Source: Cryptomeria japonica
Taxonomy: Eukaryota; Streptophyta; Pinopsida; Cupressales; Cupressaceae
Reading direction: 5' to 3'
Length of the DNA: 64,000 nt
NCBI RefSeq assembly: GCF_030272615.1
Contig: NC_081409.1
Span: 238,789,832-238,853,831, forward strand
The notes beneath the pieces were generated by a model that had not been told where the DNA came from, ran no database searches, and saw only the letters and a list, made by a program, of their open reading frames with translations. A program made the translations under genes and the position numbers. Of this stretch, positions 1-10,963 are shown one piece after another (within the stretch, counting starts at the first letter, position 1; each line of letters begins with the position of its first letter).

Positions 1-1
1 G

Positions 2-1987
2 AATCCTCATTTTAATCGATTGGTTGAGGAAATAATGAGGAGAGATAGACAATACTTTCTACAAGTGATTGCACAAAGTGGAGCCAAGATACCTCATTAT
101 TTTGACATGTCTCAAATAATGGAAAATCGGCCTTTGCAACAACCTCACTCCAACATGGATCAAAGGAGGCCTAATAGTGGAGGCAATAGAGGACCACATA
201 TGGTGCCTGAATCACCATCATCTTTGTTTCAAAAACCAGAGGTCCCATACACACATGGTCAAGCATATGATACTCATCTTCGCAGACCATTATGGAAGTC
301 TTATGCAAAAAAATATGCTCAATCACATATCAATGCTAAGGATCAACCACCAAAGCAATTGGACATTCAAAGGCATGCTCAAAATTTGGACACAAGGAAA
401 CCCCACGTTAAATTTGCAGACAACACACTAGAACAAACTCATGATATTCCTATAGAGTATGGTATACATGGACAAAGCAGATATTTTGTTCCTCAACATG
501 AATCTATACCAAGTGGTCCATATACGCAACATCATTATAGACCTCCTCCATATGAACATGTGTATGATCAATATCATCCATACATGCAACATGCTCCTCC
601 TCTAATTGGTGTCTCAAGCATGGGGTATGGTCCAAGGAGTCGATCTCCACCTAAGAACAATTTGGAGCAACAAATCAGGGACTTACAAAAGAAAATGGAG
701 GACATAAATACACCGAAGCCAATTTACATAATGAGAGACATATGTCCTTATCCATTTGACAAGAGCATTCCAATGCCTCCATTTCCTACACACTTTGTGA
801 CGCCTAAGTTTGATAAATATAGAGGAAAAGGGGATCCTAAGGCACACATAAGACAATTTTTTACAACTTGCATTGAAGTGGCAGCAGAAGAGACATATTT
901 GATGAGATTATTCCCACAGAGCCTAGGCGATCAAGCTATGGAATGGGTCTCCCAACTTCCACCTGGAGTTAAGTCATGGGGTGACTTGGCAGAGGCATTT
1001 ATCCAACATTTATCCTACAACATAGAGACAGACATATCGGTCACTACTTTGTGCAACACCAAGCAAAAAGAGGGAGAGTCTTTTGCATCATTTTTACAAA
1101 GATGGAGGAATCTAGCCAGCAGATGCTCTTGCGAAATTCCACAAAAACAAATGGTAGAGATGTTCACCCAAAATGTTAGCAAAGACATTGGCTATGATCT
1201 AAGGAAAGCTTGTTTGTCCACCTTCAAGGACGTCATTGAAAAAGGCTTAGCGATAGAAAAGGTCCTAATTGAACAAGGAGTCATTAAGATATTCAAAGAA
1301 AACAAAGATGACTTTAAAGGAAAAGATAAGCCAAGATTTTGGAATAAAAACAAGAACACAGTCAATGATGGTTTTGTTGATGCCAATATGGTGCGACCAA
1401 AAATTGTATTTTTTGGATCAAGCTCTACAAACAATCAGGTGAATACTCAAACAACTTCAAAATCACGAAGGAAGTATACCCCATTGAGAGAACCACTTGA
1501 GTTAGTTTTCAAGAAGCTAGTGGCAAACAAAATAATAACAATTCCAGATTTGCCTCCATATGAGCCAAAGGTTAAACCGAATTGGTGGAATGATGATGAG
1601 TATTGTAAATTCCATAAGAGCAAAGGTCATAAAACAGGAAATTGTCATCGACTGAAGAACATCATACAAGATCTTATTGATAAAGGTGACATTCAGATCG
1701 AGGAACACTCATCCAATCAGGAACATGAGATGTTTAAAGAACCTTTCCCAAAACATGACAAGGGAAAAGCTAAAACCACTGATGATCAAACCAACTATAC
1801 CAGAGCATCTTATAACTATGATTCAACTATCAATCACATTTTGATGGACAATCATGTCTCTACCATTATCATCAAGGACAAAACATCTGAGAATCCTACC
1901 CAAAGACCTAAGATTGTCCTAAAAGGCATTGGATCTTCTTCTGAACCTATCTCTGAATACAATGTTACAACTCGTGAGGAAAATTGA
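2..1987 (+). CDS. gag: Gag polyprotein of the Tat element, 5' truncated by window edge
   Basis: This frame is open from the first bases of the window to a TGA at 1985-1987, so the true start lies upstream. It encodes the capsid/nucleocapsid precursor that packages element RNA in cytoplasmic particles. The N-terminal part is rich in His, Pro, Tyr and Gln. A Retrotrans_gag-like capsid core lies at about residues 265-430, with FDKYRGKGDPKAHIRQF near its start and the conserved AMEWVSQLP segment. A short Cys/His segment (CKFHKSKGHKTGNCHRL) near residue 535 is the single knuckle-like motif. Protein continuity with the next frame suggests the terminal TGA arose from loss of one T, so gag and pol were probably one ORF. 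Confidence 0.88.
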   Translation, partial: NPHFNRLVEEIMRRDRQYFLQVIAQSGAKIPHYFDMSQIMENRPLQQPHSNMDQRRPNSGGNRGPHMVPESPSSLFQKPEVPYTHGQAYDTHLRRPLWKSYAKKYAQSHINAKDQPPKQLDIQRHAQNLDTRKPHVKFADNTLEQTHDIPIEYGIHGQSRYFVPQHESIPSGPYTQHHYRPPPYEHVYDQYHPYMQHAPPLIGVSSMGYGPRSRSPPKNNLEQQIRDLQKKMEDINTPKPIYIMRDICPYPFDKSIPMPPFPTHFVTPKFDKYRGKGDPKAHIRQFFTTCIEVAAEETYLMRLFPQSLGDQAMEWVSQLPPGVKSWGDLAEAFIQHLSYNIETDISVTTLCNTKQKEGESFASFLQRWRNLASRCSCEIPQKQMVEMFTQNVSKDIGYDLRKACLSTFKDVIEKGLAIEKVLIEQGVIKIFKENKDDFKGKDKPRFWNKNKNTVNDGFVDANMVRPKIVFFGSSSTNNQVNTQTTSKSRRKYTPLREPLELVFKKLVANKIITIPDLPPYEPKVKPNWWNDDEYCKFHKSKGHKTGNCHRLKNIIQDLIDKGDIQIEEHSSNQEHEMFKEPFPKHDKGKAKTTDDQTNYTRASYNYDSTINHILMDNHVSTIIIKDKTSENPTQRPKIVLKGIGSSSEPISEYNVTTREEN

Positions 1988-3315
1988 CTTTGCAAGGTGC
2001 TCCGGCTAAAAACACTGCTTCCTCATCAACCAAACCTGAGTATGACCTTGTAGAACAGTTAGGGAAAACACCCGCGCTTATTTCCATCCTTGAGCTCTTG
2101 TGCATATCTCCCACACATAAAGCAATTCTTGACAAAATATTGAGAGAAACTTCTGTCCCCACTGATCTGAACGTGGACCAGTTTCAAGCCATGGTGGGAT
2201 ACCTTTCCATTCCACACTCCCTTACATTCACAGAAGCCGATGACGCCTCCGTAAGTCAGCCACATAATGCACCATTACACATTGAAGCCTTCATACACAA
2301 ACATCGAATCAAACAAGTCCTGATAGATGGAGGAGCAGGTCTAAACATTTGTACATTGAGCACCATTAAACAATTGGGATATTTTGACAAGGCTGTAAAT
2401 TCTACAAACAAAATCACTGTAAAAGCATATGATGATGAAGAGCGTTCATTCAAAGGCACAGTCACCTTACCTCTCAGAGTTGGGCCAGTTACAAAGGATG
2501 TGGTTTGTCAAGTACTTGATCTTGATCTCACATACAACATATTGCTAGGACGTCCTTGGATTCGTGAAATGAGGGTAGTCCCGTCTACATATCATCAATG
2601 CATTAAGTTTCCTCACAATGGAGTTGAAATAACAGTTAATGGTGATCCTAATCCATTCATATATTGCAATAACTTGAGACCAAAAACTGAGACCATCATT
2701 CCCAGTAATCGTGAAGCTATTCCTTCTTCTGCGTACATTGATCTTGAGTCATTAAAACCTTCGACATCAAAACAAGGTGAACTTAAGGGCAAATTCCAGG
2801 ACAAAGGCATGGGTGAATACACTTTGAATCAGACCATGTATTTACAACAAGTCATGAATTCACCAAAAGAATATGGACGACCACATCCTACTAAGCGGGT
2901 ATCTATCATTACACTTGAATGGGATCCTACAATCTTCCAAAAATGGGGTGAACTAGAAGAGGAAGACTTATACAAAATGCTTTACAAAGACCTTGCAAAT
3001 GATACACAAGATCACATCAGTTTACCATGTGAGAAGTATGGCAAAGGGTTCAAGATTCTACAAAAATTTGGGTATGATGGCAAAAGCCCTCTTGGGTTAA
3101 GAAAGGAAGACATCATTGAACCTTTACAACTTGAATTGACATTCAAAAAGGAATGCTCGAAGGGACTCGGTTTCGTGACTCAAAAGACAGAAGAAGCATT
3201 ACAAATCAAAGATGCCAAAATTCAACAAGAAAATCGCTATTCTACAAACTCCAATGAATGGGAATGGGGTTCAAACAAATCCTCTAGTGACTATGAGCTC
3301 ACCAAGATATTCTAA
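1978..3315 (+). CDS. pro: Protease and G-patch region of the Tat polyprotein
   Basis: Aspartic protease that matures the polyprotein, followed by an RNA-binding G-patch. The protease active site reads VLIDGGAGLNIC (about 2317-2352), the DGG form usual for Tat elements in place of DSG/DTG, and the flap-side motif ILLGRPWIREM follows near 2545. The G-patch lies at about 3030-3170 with GKGFKILQKFGYDG and later KGLGF. The frame opens after a stop at 1975-1977 and overlaps the end of gag by 10 nt; the sequence on both sides reads as one protein, so a 1 nt deletion fits better than programmed frameshifting. The frame ends at TAA 3313-3315 in an acidic linker. Confidence 0.85.
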   Translation, partial: GKLTLQGAPAKNTASSSTKPEYDLVEQLGKTPALISILELLCISPTHKAILDKILRETSVPTDLNVDQFQAMVGYLSIPHSLTFTEADDASVSQPHNAPLHIEAFIHKHRIKQVLIDGGAGLNICTLSTIKQLGYFDKAVNSTNKITVKAYDDEERSFKGTVTLPLRVGPVTKDVVCQVLDLDLTYNILLGRPWIREMRVVPSTYHQCIKFPHNGVEITVNGDPNPFIYCNNLRPKTETIIPSNREAIPSSAYIDLESLKPSTSKQGELKGKFQDKGMGEYTLNQTMYLQQVMNSPKEYGRPHPTKRVSIITLEWDPTIFQKWGELEEEDLYKMLYKDLANDTQDHISLPCEKYGKGFKILQKFGYDGKSPLGLRKEDIIEPLQLELTFKKECSKGLGFVTQKTEEALQIKDAKIQQENRYSTNSNEWEWGSNKSSSDYELTKIF

Positions 3316-4094
3316 GAACCAAGTGAACTAATAGAAGAAGAGGAATTTAATAGGAAATTCAAAGTTGGTCAAGAAACAACTCCAGAGGAACCCATACAGT
3401 CTTTGTCTCTAGGTTCTAGGTCGAAATCACATAGAATGAGAACACCTGTCCCAGAATGCGCTACTAGTGATGATAATTTGGATTCACGATTGAGACTGAT
3501 GAGGAAAGTGCCAATGATGACCTTGATAACTACCTCAACATACCTGAATATAACTGCATCTTCACTCTTAGCCCCACTAACTTCGAAGACATCAAAGGCC
3601 TTCCCCTTGTCCACCACCAACTTATTGACTGGGATCCTGAAAGACCTGCATAGTTTGACACATTCCAAAATGATGAAGCTTTTATTGACTATCTTGGCAT
3701 ACGAGATGATCTTCCCCCTAGGGACCATAAAGCGGGATACACTATAGAACTCAATAGCGTGGCATATTTTGGTGAGGGTGTCAGATCTTCCAGTCGCAAA
3801 AATATAAAAATAAAAACAAATCAAGGGTCTTATGGCGAAAACCACACTGTGGCGCTGTCTAACCCCAAAAAAGTAAAAAGAAAGGACGTATCTAAGGGCG
3901 AAAACCTCTCTAAGGCACCCGAAGATGGAAGGCTCGACATCCTCCCAACATCATATGAGGAAAAGTCATCCATGTTGGTAGAGGAGACTATCAAAACAAA
4001 CATTGGTACAGAAGAAGTTCCACACAACATATTCTTGGCTCAATCTTTGATAGAGTCAGAAAGGTCAAAATTCATAAGTTTCTTCACAGAGTGA
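3316..4094 (+). pseudogene. Tat pol linker between G-patch and RT, broken
   Basis: This acidic spacer continues the polyprotein. Frame 1 reads on to about 3480, then the coherent protein moves to frame 3 from about 3489 (for example DYLNIPEYNCIFTLSP near 3525). In-frame stops lie near 3650 and at 4092-4094. The segment RKNIKIKTNQGSYGENHTV onward is basic and poorly conserved. Two of the five GGYG-AAAA hairpins of this element lie here. I see no enzymatic domain. Confidence 0.7.
3834..3919 (+). other. Two structured hairpin repeats in the Tat pol linker
   Basis: Two 23 nt units lie at 3834-3856 and 3897-3919. Each begins GGCG, then AAAA, then a small stem-loop, then CGCT or CACC, which pairs with the opening GGCG apart from one wobble or one mismatch. 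The inner stem is CCAC/GTGG in the first and CCT/AGG in the second. Three more units with different complementary stems lie at 7341-7486. Confidence 0.6.
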
Positions 4095-5341
4095 CAAATC
4101 AACTTTGCATGGTCATACTCCGATATGCCTGGATTGGATCCCGATTTGGTAATGCATCATTTGACAGTTAAACCGGGGGAAAAACCAGTGAAACAGAAAT
4201 TAAGAAAGATGCATCCACAAGTGGCATTACTAGTCAAAGCAGAACTTGAGAAATTATTGGATGTAGGATTCATACGCCCGATTGATTATCCTGATTGGAT
4301 CTCCAACTTAGGGCCTGTCAGTAAACCAGATCATAGCATCAGAATATATACAGATTTCAGAGACATCAACAAAGCTTGTCCTAAAGATGATTTTTCATTA
4401 CCAAATATTGACCTGATTGTCGATCTCACAGCAGGTCATGCGATGTTATCCTTGATGGATGGATTCTCTGGTTACAATCAAATAAAAATTGCATCCAAAG
4501 ACCAGCACAAAACAACATTCACTTGTCCTTGGGGAACTTTCTGTTGGAATGTCATGCCCTTTGGGCTAAAAATGCGGGCGCTACATATTAAAGAGCCATG
4601 ACTACTATCTTTCATGATCTCATGCACGTAATTGTGGAAGATTATGTTGACGACCTCTTGGGTAAATCACTCGACAGAGAATCACATTTGGACATACTTT
4701 CAATCATCTTTGATCGGTTGGAAAAATATAAAGTAAGATTAAACCCCAAGAAATGTGTCTTTGGAGTAACCTCCGGGAAGCTCCTGGGATTCATTGTATC
4801 AAAAATAGGAATTGAAGCCAATCCAACAAAAGTTAAGGCTATCCTAGAGATGCAGCCACCAAGAAATATCAGTCAACTTCGATCTTTGCAAGGGAGACTC
4901 CAGTCCATACGAAGATTCATAGCACAACTTGCAGATAAGTGTAATCCTTTTCAGCACCTGCTACATAAAAACATCAAATTCAAATGGGATGATAACTATC
5001 AACAGGCTTTCCAGATACTCAAAGATTATCTTATGAATCCGTCAGTTTTGATGCCACCAGTTCCAGATCAGCCTTTATTACTGTACATATCAGCTACTTC
5101 AACAACACTGGGGGCACTCTTAGCACAACAAGATGCTGAAGGCAAAGAAAAGGCAATATACTATATCAGTCACACATTGGTAGGATATGAGCTAAACTAC
5201 ACACCAATTGAGCATGCATGTCTCACCATGGTCCTTGCTTCACATAAATTACGACATTACATGCTAACTCATAAGACTAAGTTGGTTGCAAAGATAGATC
5301 CATTAAAATACCTTCTCAACAAAGCAACGCTTACTGGGTGA
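4095..5341 (+). pseudogene. Reverse transcriptase and first RNase H of the Tat element, frameshifted
   Basis: Copies element RNA into DNA. RT motifs visible are the PVKQKLRKMHP entry, YTDFRDINKACPKDDF, LSLMDGFSGYNQIKI with the first catalytic Asp, MPFGL, and the YVDDLLGKS catalytic motif (about 4640). The reading frame changes at about 4572-4580, in an A run just after MPFGL, and a stop follows at 4599-4601; the second frame then runs from there to TGA 5339-5341. The RNase H after RT (about 5070-5340) has LYISATSTTLGALLAQ where the first catalytic Asp would be expected, so this copy lacks that residue. In Tat elements a second RNase H may take over this role. Confidence 0.85.
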
Positions 5342-5950
5342 CTAGCCAAATGGGTAATGATCCTGAGTGAATTTGACATCGAGTATGTGGACAGAAAAGC
5401 AATAAAAGGACAAGCCATCGCAGATCAATTAGTAGATGCTCCCATGATAGATTATGTTCCTCTAATTTCAGAATTTTTAGATGAATCCATTTTAACAACG
5501 TCATATGCAAAACCATGGCAATTATACTTTGACGGCTCATACACACAGCATGGGGCAGGAGCTGTCATCCTCTTTATAACTCCTCAAGGGGATTCTATAC
5601 CAAAATCATATCACTTATCATTTCCTTGCACTAATAACATAGCGGAATATGAGGCATTAACAACAGGATGACGGATTGTTGTTCAGTGGAAGATCCAAGA
5701 ACTTCGTGTTTTTGGGGACTCTCAACTTGTAATCCGTCAAGCAATTGATGATTACCAAAAAAAGGATGAGAAATTAATGCCTTACAAAAGAATGGTGGAT
5801 GACTTGAAACAACATTTCACAAAGATAGACTTTGAGCAGATACCAAGAGAGCAAAATCGAGCTGCAGATGCCATGGCTACAATTGCTTCACTGATTGATC
5901 TACCTCCGAATGAGACCCGCTATGAGTTCTTGGTGGATAACCTTTTGGTT
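5342..5950 (+). pseudogene. Archaeal-type second RNase H of the Tat element
   Basis: This domain defines the lineage. Catalytic residues are visible in one frame: Asp in LYFDGSYTQHGAGAVI (about 5524), Glu in CTNNIAEYEAL (about 5640) and Asp in VFGDSQLVIRQ (about 5712), followed by EQIPREQNRAADAMA (about 5835). It removes the RNA strand of RNA:DNA hybrids. A TGA at 5669-5671 interrupts it, and another at 5339-5341 separates it from the preceding RNase H; the frame is otherwise continuous through to the integrase. Confidence 0.85.
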
Positions 5951-7252
5951 CCTTTGTATGAAATCTCTCCTATTGAGATGATATGTGTCGTCGGTCCCGA
6001 GTCCCAGTTATATGGTTCTATTTTCACATACCTTCGCGATAATACCCTTCCTCCCGACATATCCAATAACCAACATCGCACTTTCATTCGCCAATCTTCT
6101 CGATATGTCATTTTAGCCGATATCCTATACCGTCGAGGTCTAGATGACACTCTTCTTAGATGTTTAGAAAGTGACGAAGCTCAGATTGCGTTATGTGAAG
6201 TACATGAAGGGATATGTGGTCCACATTCTAGTGGTCCTACCTTGGCCAAGAAACTTATCAGGACTGGATATTACTAGCCCAATATGGAAAAAGATTCATA
6301 TCAGTTTGTCAAGAAATGTAAGTAGAGTGAACTTCATGGAGACCACATCCATGCACCCGCACAAGAACTTCAACTAATTGCGACTCCTTGGCCCTTTTGT
6401 CAGTGGGGACTCGATCTCATAGGCAAGATTCACCCTCCATCCTCCAACGGTCATAAATTCATTATCACTGCCACAGAGTATTTCACAAAATGGATCAAAG
6501 TTGTGCCTCTCATGCAAGTCACTGGAAAACAAATTGCTACATTCATTCTCAACTATATCATTTGTCGATACGGTATTCCTGTTTCCATTATTACCGATAA
6601 CGGGCATCCCTTCAAAAATCAAGATGTTCGTGAACTCTGTGATCGCTTCCATATTACCCATCGTTTCTCCACACCATATTACCCCCAAGGTAATGGTCAG
6701 GTTGAGGCATCTAATAAAACAATCCTTAAAATCTTGAAAAAGACAGTTGACGACGTTGGCCGTAATTGGCACATCCAACTTAATCCCGCACTTTGGGCCT
6801 ACCGCACAAATGTCCGCACACCTACAGGAGCTACACCCTATTCACTTGTCTACGGAACTGAAGCTATCTTGCCTATTGAGGTCGAGTTGCCCTCTTTACG
6901 AAACATTATCAGTGATGAAGGCTACAGGGTCTCTCGCTTACAAGAACTTGAACTATTGGATGAACGAAGACAAACTGCTTTTAATCATCTCAAGGCTTAA
7001 CAACAACAAATGAGTCGCAGCTACAATCACAAAGTCAAGCCTTGCACATTTGAGGTAGGTGATTTGGTTCTCAAAGAAAATCCTAAAAATCAACAAGATA
7101 GAGAGAAGAAGGGAAAATTCAAACCAAACTGGCTTGGTCCTTACATCATTACCGCAGCATATGAATCTGGGGCATATCAACTCTCAACCACAGAGGGCGA
7201 ACCTTTGGAGGATCCTATCAATAGCATGCACCTTCGCAAGTTCTACACATAG
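5951..7252 (+). pseudogene. Integrase of the Tat element
   Basis: Inserts the DNA copy into the genome. The N-terminal zinc-binding region begins near VHEGICGPHSSGP (about 6200). Its second half is damaged by TAG at 6275-6277 and TAG at 6323-6325, and the second Cys of the CxxC pair appears lost. The catalytic triad is complete: Asp in QWGLDLIGKI (about 6405), Asp in IITDNGHPF (about 6593) and Glu in PQGNGQVEASN (about 6690). A third stop at 6998-7000 precedes the C-terminal segment with GDLVLKENPKN and FKPNWLGPYII, ending at 7252. No chromodomain is present, as expected for Tat. Confidence 0.88.
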
Positions 7253-9233
7253 CTCTTTGGAATATCCTAATTCAGAAATACAAAAAAATAAAAAATTTCA
7301 AAAATACAAAAAAATCATAAAAAATAAAAAATTGTTACTTGGTGAAAACCTGGCAAACAGGCGCCTTGTGACACAAAAAAATTGAAAAATAAAAAAAGTA
7401 AAGAAAAACATTTTTTGTCCAACGGTGAAAACCACTTCGGTGGCGCCCTGGGCAAGTACCATGGTGAAAACTGGGTCACCAGCACCATGCGTAGAGACAT
7501 TGCTCCTCCCTCCTTCAGGATTCAATTTCATCCCCTCACTTTGCACACACTCACAACCTATCCATCCATAATAAATTTACCCATTCCCATCATGGCTTGT
7601 TGTTGATCTACCTAAGATTGGTTAGCCATTCATAATAAACATTCCTTTTTCATCCCTTTCCTTCCATAATAAATCAGCTCCTATCTATGGCTAAGGCAAA
7701 TCCTACATCTAGTGATGGGTTTGGAACTGATAACATCACACGTTCTGAGGAGTACAATTTCTTCCAATTTTCTTCAGTCTATCCACGCACAATCCACAAT
7801 AAAGAAACACTTGCATCGCTAATCCGTAATAAAGTTCCATCTTCTCCGCAATAAAGTATCCATTTCATGGATTCAGTCAGTTTCAGATGAGACACAACAA
7901 CAACAATGGACTTCAATAAATCAAATCTTTTAACAGACTCGGACAACATTATGGTTCAGTGTGATCTATCCTTTTTGTGAAAGTAAACATTGTGACCACA
8001 ATCAAATAAGACTTATACAAGTGACAAGAGACACTAACCTTGAGGACTACAGTGGATGTTGGTGTCGAGTCTTGGTTTTCTTTTGATTTTTATCTTTTGG
8101 TGACATGTCTTTTAGCTTTTCCAGGATGTCTTTGACTAGAGATTCTATCTCTAGGATGTCTTTGACTAGAAAGGCGAGGATGGGGTATTAACACCTATTT
8201 TTCTTTTGTTGTATGTGGATTGTCTCTTAGTAATGCTATGACTTGTCCAAGGATATGAGGACACTATGAGTCTAGTATGAACTGGGGCATTCCTTGTTTG
8301 TGACTGTCTTATTTCCATGCAAACGGGTACAATGACTTTCTGGGTCGAACATATGCCTCGATTGTCATAACCTATTTTGCCATAATAAAGCTCAATGATG
8401 ATAATGCACAAGAAGCTCTTTCACTTTCATATCTTCTATCTTCCATCCCCATTTCTTGACTGACCTCCATCGTCCTTCTCAAGTCCGAGTAGCCTGCTAT
8501 CACATGACTGAGTATAATGACACACCAAAAACAGTTGCATCCCATGTAGTTGCACCTGCATTACCACATATTAATCATTTCATACATACATATCGATATC
8601 ACGATTGCATCACATCCTGCACGCAACACATGTTAGCAATTGTACATTTTTATCATATAAATAATCATTTGCATTATCATATTCATTTGCATTTCATACA
8701 TTCACATTCACATTTGTATAATATTTAAAACATAAAAGAACAAAAATATTGCATCTCCTCATGTACATATTTGCATCCATATCATAACCATCACATAAAA
8801 CATACATCATTAAACATCTCATCACATAGGTACACATGCATATAGCTGCCGCAAAGATGAATCATCTCATATATATATATATATATATAAAGTGTCATGA
8901 TACAATGATGTCAAAATCATATGGCTACAAAATCACCCGAAGGTGTCTACATCATAATACAAAATGGTACAATACTGATACATAGGGAGCCCTCTACGGC
9001 TATGATGAATTCCCTCCCTCGGAGCCGCCTGGCCTCGAAGGAATCTGAGCCTTGGAAGGACTCGCCCCAGGATCATCCCTTCTGTCCCCCCTATCTGGTG
9101 GTGGTGGAGGACCCATAACCTCACCACTGGACGCCTGTCTCCTCTAACTCCCTCCCGTAGCTATCATTGTCTGTGATGGTCTACAGAAACTCCTAACTCA
9201 CTGATCTGGTGGCATTGCACCATAATATAGATC
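7253..9233 (+). other. 3' untranslated region of the Tat element, first part
   Basis: No credible coding on either strand. The first 130 bases are A-rich. Three structured hairpin units lie at 7341-7486. Around 8580-8730 the DNA is a loose run of CATTTGCAT- and CATTCACAT-like words that gives a His/Tyr-rich spurious frame. An AT dinucleotide run lies at about 8869-8890. Long 3' regions after pol are typical of Tat elements. Confidence 0.7.
7341..7486 (+). other. Three structured hairpin repeats downstream of Tat pol
   Basis: Units lie at 7341-7365, 7424-7447 and 7463-7486. All start GGTG then AAAA and end CGCC or CACC, which can pair with the start. Inner stems are CCTG/CAGG, CCAC/GTGG (closing a TTCG loop) and CTGG/CCAG. 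The stems change but stay complementary, while the outer box and A4 bulge are constant. Confidence 0.65.
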
Positions 9234-10916
9234 TCACCAGTAGCCTATCTCCTCTCCTGCCTGCAGGACATAGGCATATCCAACCCCTGTGTCCTTTGCT
9301 GCCTGCCTCCTAGCCCTTAGTGTTGTCTCAGCCTCAGTGTAGTGCTATATAGCCTGGTCTCGCTCCCGCTCAGTATCTCTGAGCCGCCTCCTGAGTCTAT
9401 CCCTCTCCCTCTCCAAGCCCTGAATCTCATCTGCCTGTCTCTGGCAGATCTCCCTTAGCTCAACCAGCTCATCCTCCTCCGCCTCGGCCCCCTGTGCCTT
9501 TGCCTGTGGCTCCCCCTATACAGGTGCCTGTCCCTATGCCTGTGCCTGTATCGGTGGCTGTACCTGTACCTGCCTATGTCCCTGTCCCTGTACTTGTCTG
9601 GGACCCTGTGCTGCTGGCACCTGTAGCGGCAATCCACTGCGACCCCTCACAATCCGAGCCTGTCTGTCCTCTCCACCCTCCCTCCGCGGCACCACCCTCC
9701 TCTCTCCAACTGCACCCTGCCTCCTCTGTCGGCCTCTACCCCCATCATCTCCATCATCATCACCATCCCCACCACCATCTTCATCTAGCGGCTCTCCTGG
9801 ATCTGTCAGGCATGGGAATGGATGCTCGACCCAATACGCTGTGTACTCTGCATCCATGCCGACATCCTCGATCTCTGGCCACATATCTCAAGGTAAGGGC
9901 ATCATCTCCACTAGCTGTGTAACAACCTGATCATATGATAGCAATTGCCCAAAGTGCGCCTGATCCCTGACCGTCTGCACGTACATGCCTGAACCTCGTG
10001 GCATCCGCTGGATCCTGCCAAACTGCCTGCCCACCCTATCAACCAGCTGCCTCTCTAGTACATAGGGTGTCCGCCCAATCAGATATCTGCTCCGGAAGGT
10101 GTAGGGTAGCTCTACTGCATCATCCTCCCATTGCTCGCATCCCAGGTACGACCTCCATATAACCATATCAATCTCATCTATAGCCCACCGCTAGTACTCC
10201 AACCTGCCAATCCGTGGCTGCGAGGTAATCATATCGTACAAATGCATGAAACTGCGTCCGTGACCTCTGCCCCTGAAGTGTATAGGTCATGTCACCGGTA
10301 GATGCTCATAGGCCCACACCTGTAACAATGTGACTCTGCAACCTAATCCCACTGATCCGTGGTACACAAACTGATGTAGCTCATAGTATAAGTGTGCCAG
10401 CACACACAGTCCCTAGGCATATCTGGTGTGCTGTGTCACCAGTGTCTCCAATGTGCTCCCCCAGCCCACAACCAACCCTCGTGTTGCTCTATCTGGACAC
10501 AAGAACCCACTGATCACTCCTCCTACCACTACCGGTAGTGCCAACCCTGTCGCCGTCATGGTGTCCCATGCCACGTGTCCTGCCCTCATCTTCAATCCCA
10601 GATCCTGGAACACTCGTCTCAGGGCATCCCTGTCTCTGTCTCAATCGTAAGGAATTAGCTCCCCATCGATCGATATCCGTAGAATCCTATATACATCCTC
10701 CAGGGTGACTATCATCTCTCCCATCGACAAGTGGAACGTGCAAGTCTCAGAGTGCCATCTCTCAGCCAGTGCAGTCAACAACCCCGTGTTCACCCAAAAC
10801 TCAGGCACATACAAAATATGTCTCAATCCCATAGCCTCAATCACAGCTTGGTCCTCGGCTGTCAACTCAGGTCGCAACCTCTGAGTCGATGGGAATCTTT
10901 CCCGTGACTCTAGCAT
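9234..10916 (-). pseudogene. Antisense plant mobile domain (PMD, MAIN/MAIL1-like) ORF in the Tat 3' region
   Basis: A single minus-strand frame can be read for 561 codons, broken by eight stops (among them 10641, 10413, 10287, 10191, 9888 and 9534). It opens with MLESRERFPSTQRLRPEL. The PMD signature ERWHSETCTFHLSMGEM then VTLEDVYRILRISIDGE is clear at about 10690-10810. It continues with LCVLAHLYYELHQFVY, LLQVWAYEHLP, RWAIDEIDMVIWRSYL and YLIGRTPYVLERQLVDR. A Gly/Asp/Arg-rich stretch, a Gln/Val-rich six-base repeat (about 9490-9610) and a charged coiled-coil-like tail (ELVELREICQRQADEIQGLE) follow. The block is GC-rich compared with its surroundings. PMD proteins act in plant nuclei in gene silencing and genome stability; the role in retrotransposons is unknown. 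Extra antisense ORFs after pol are known in Tat elements. A possible 3' splice site lies just upstream of the Met (TGACTGCAG). Confidence 0.85.
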
Positions 10917-10963
10917 AGGCAGATACTCCTGCAGTCAATCAAATCAATCATGTCAGTCATAGC

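Noticed and set aside
1970-1990. Programmed -1 frameshift between gag and pro in the Tat element
   Set aside because: No canonical slippery heptamer is present, and the protein reads through smoothly if one T is assumed lost. A simple 1 nt deletion is the better explanation.
8456-8728. His/Tyr-rich plus-strand ORF in the Tat 3' region
   Set aside because: Produced by a simple CATT/CACAT word repeat; no start context, domain or second copy supports it.
9494-9922. Plus-strand ORF rich in Pro, Val and His
   Set aside because: It is the shadow of the antisense PMD frame and its six-base repeat; no domain is seen on this strand.
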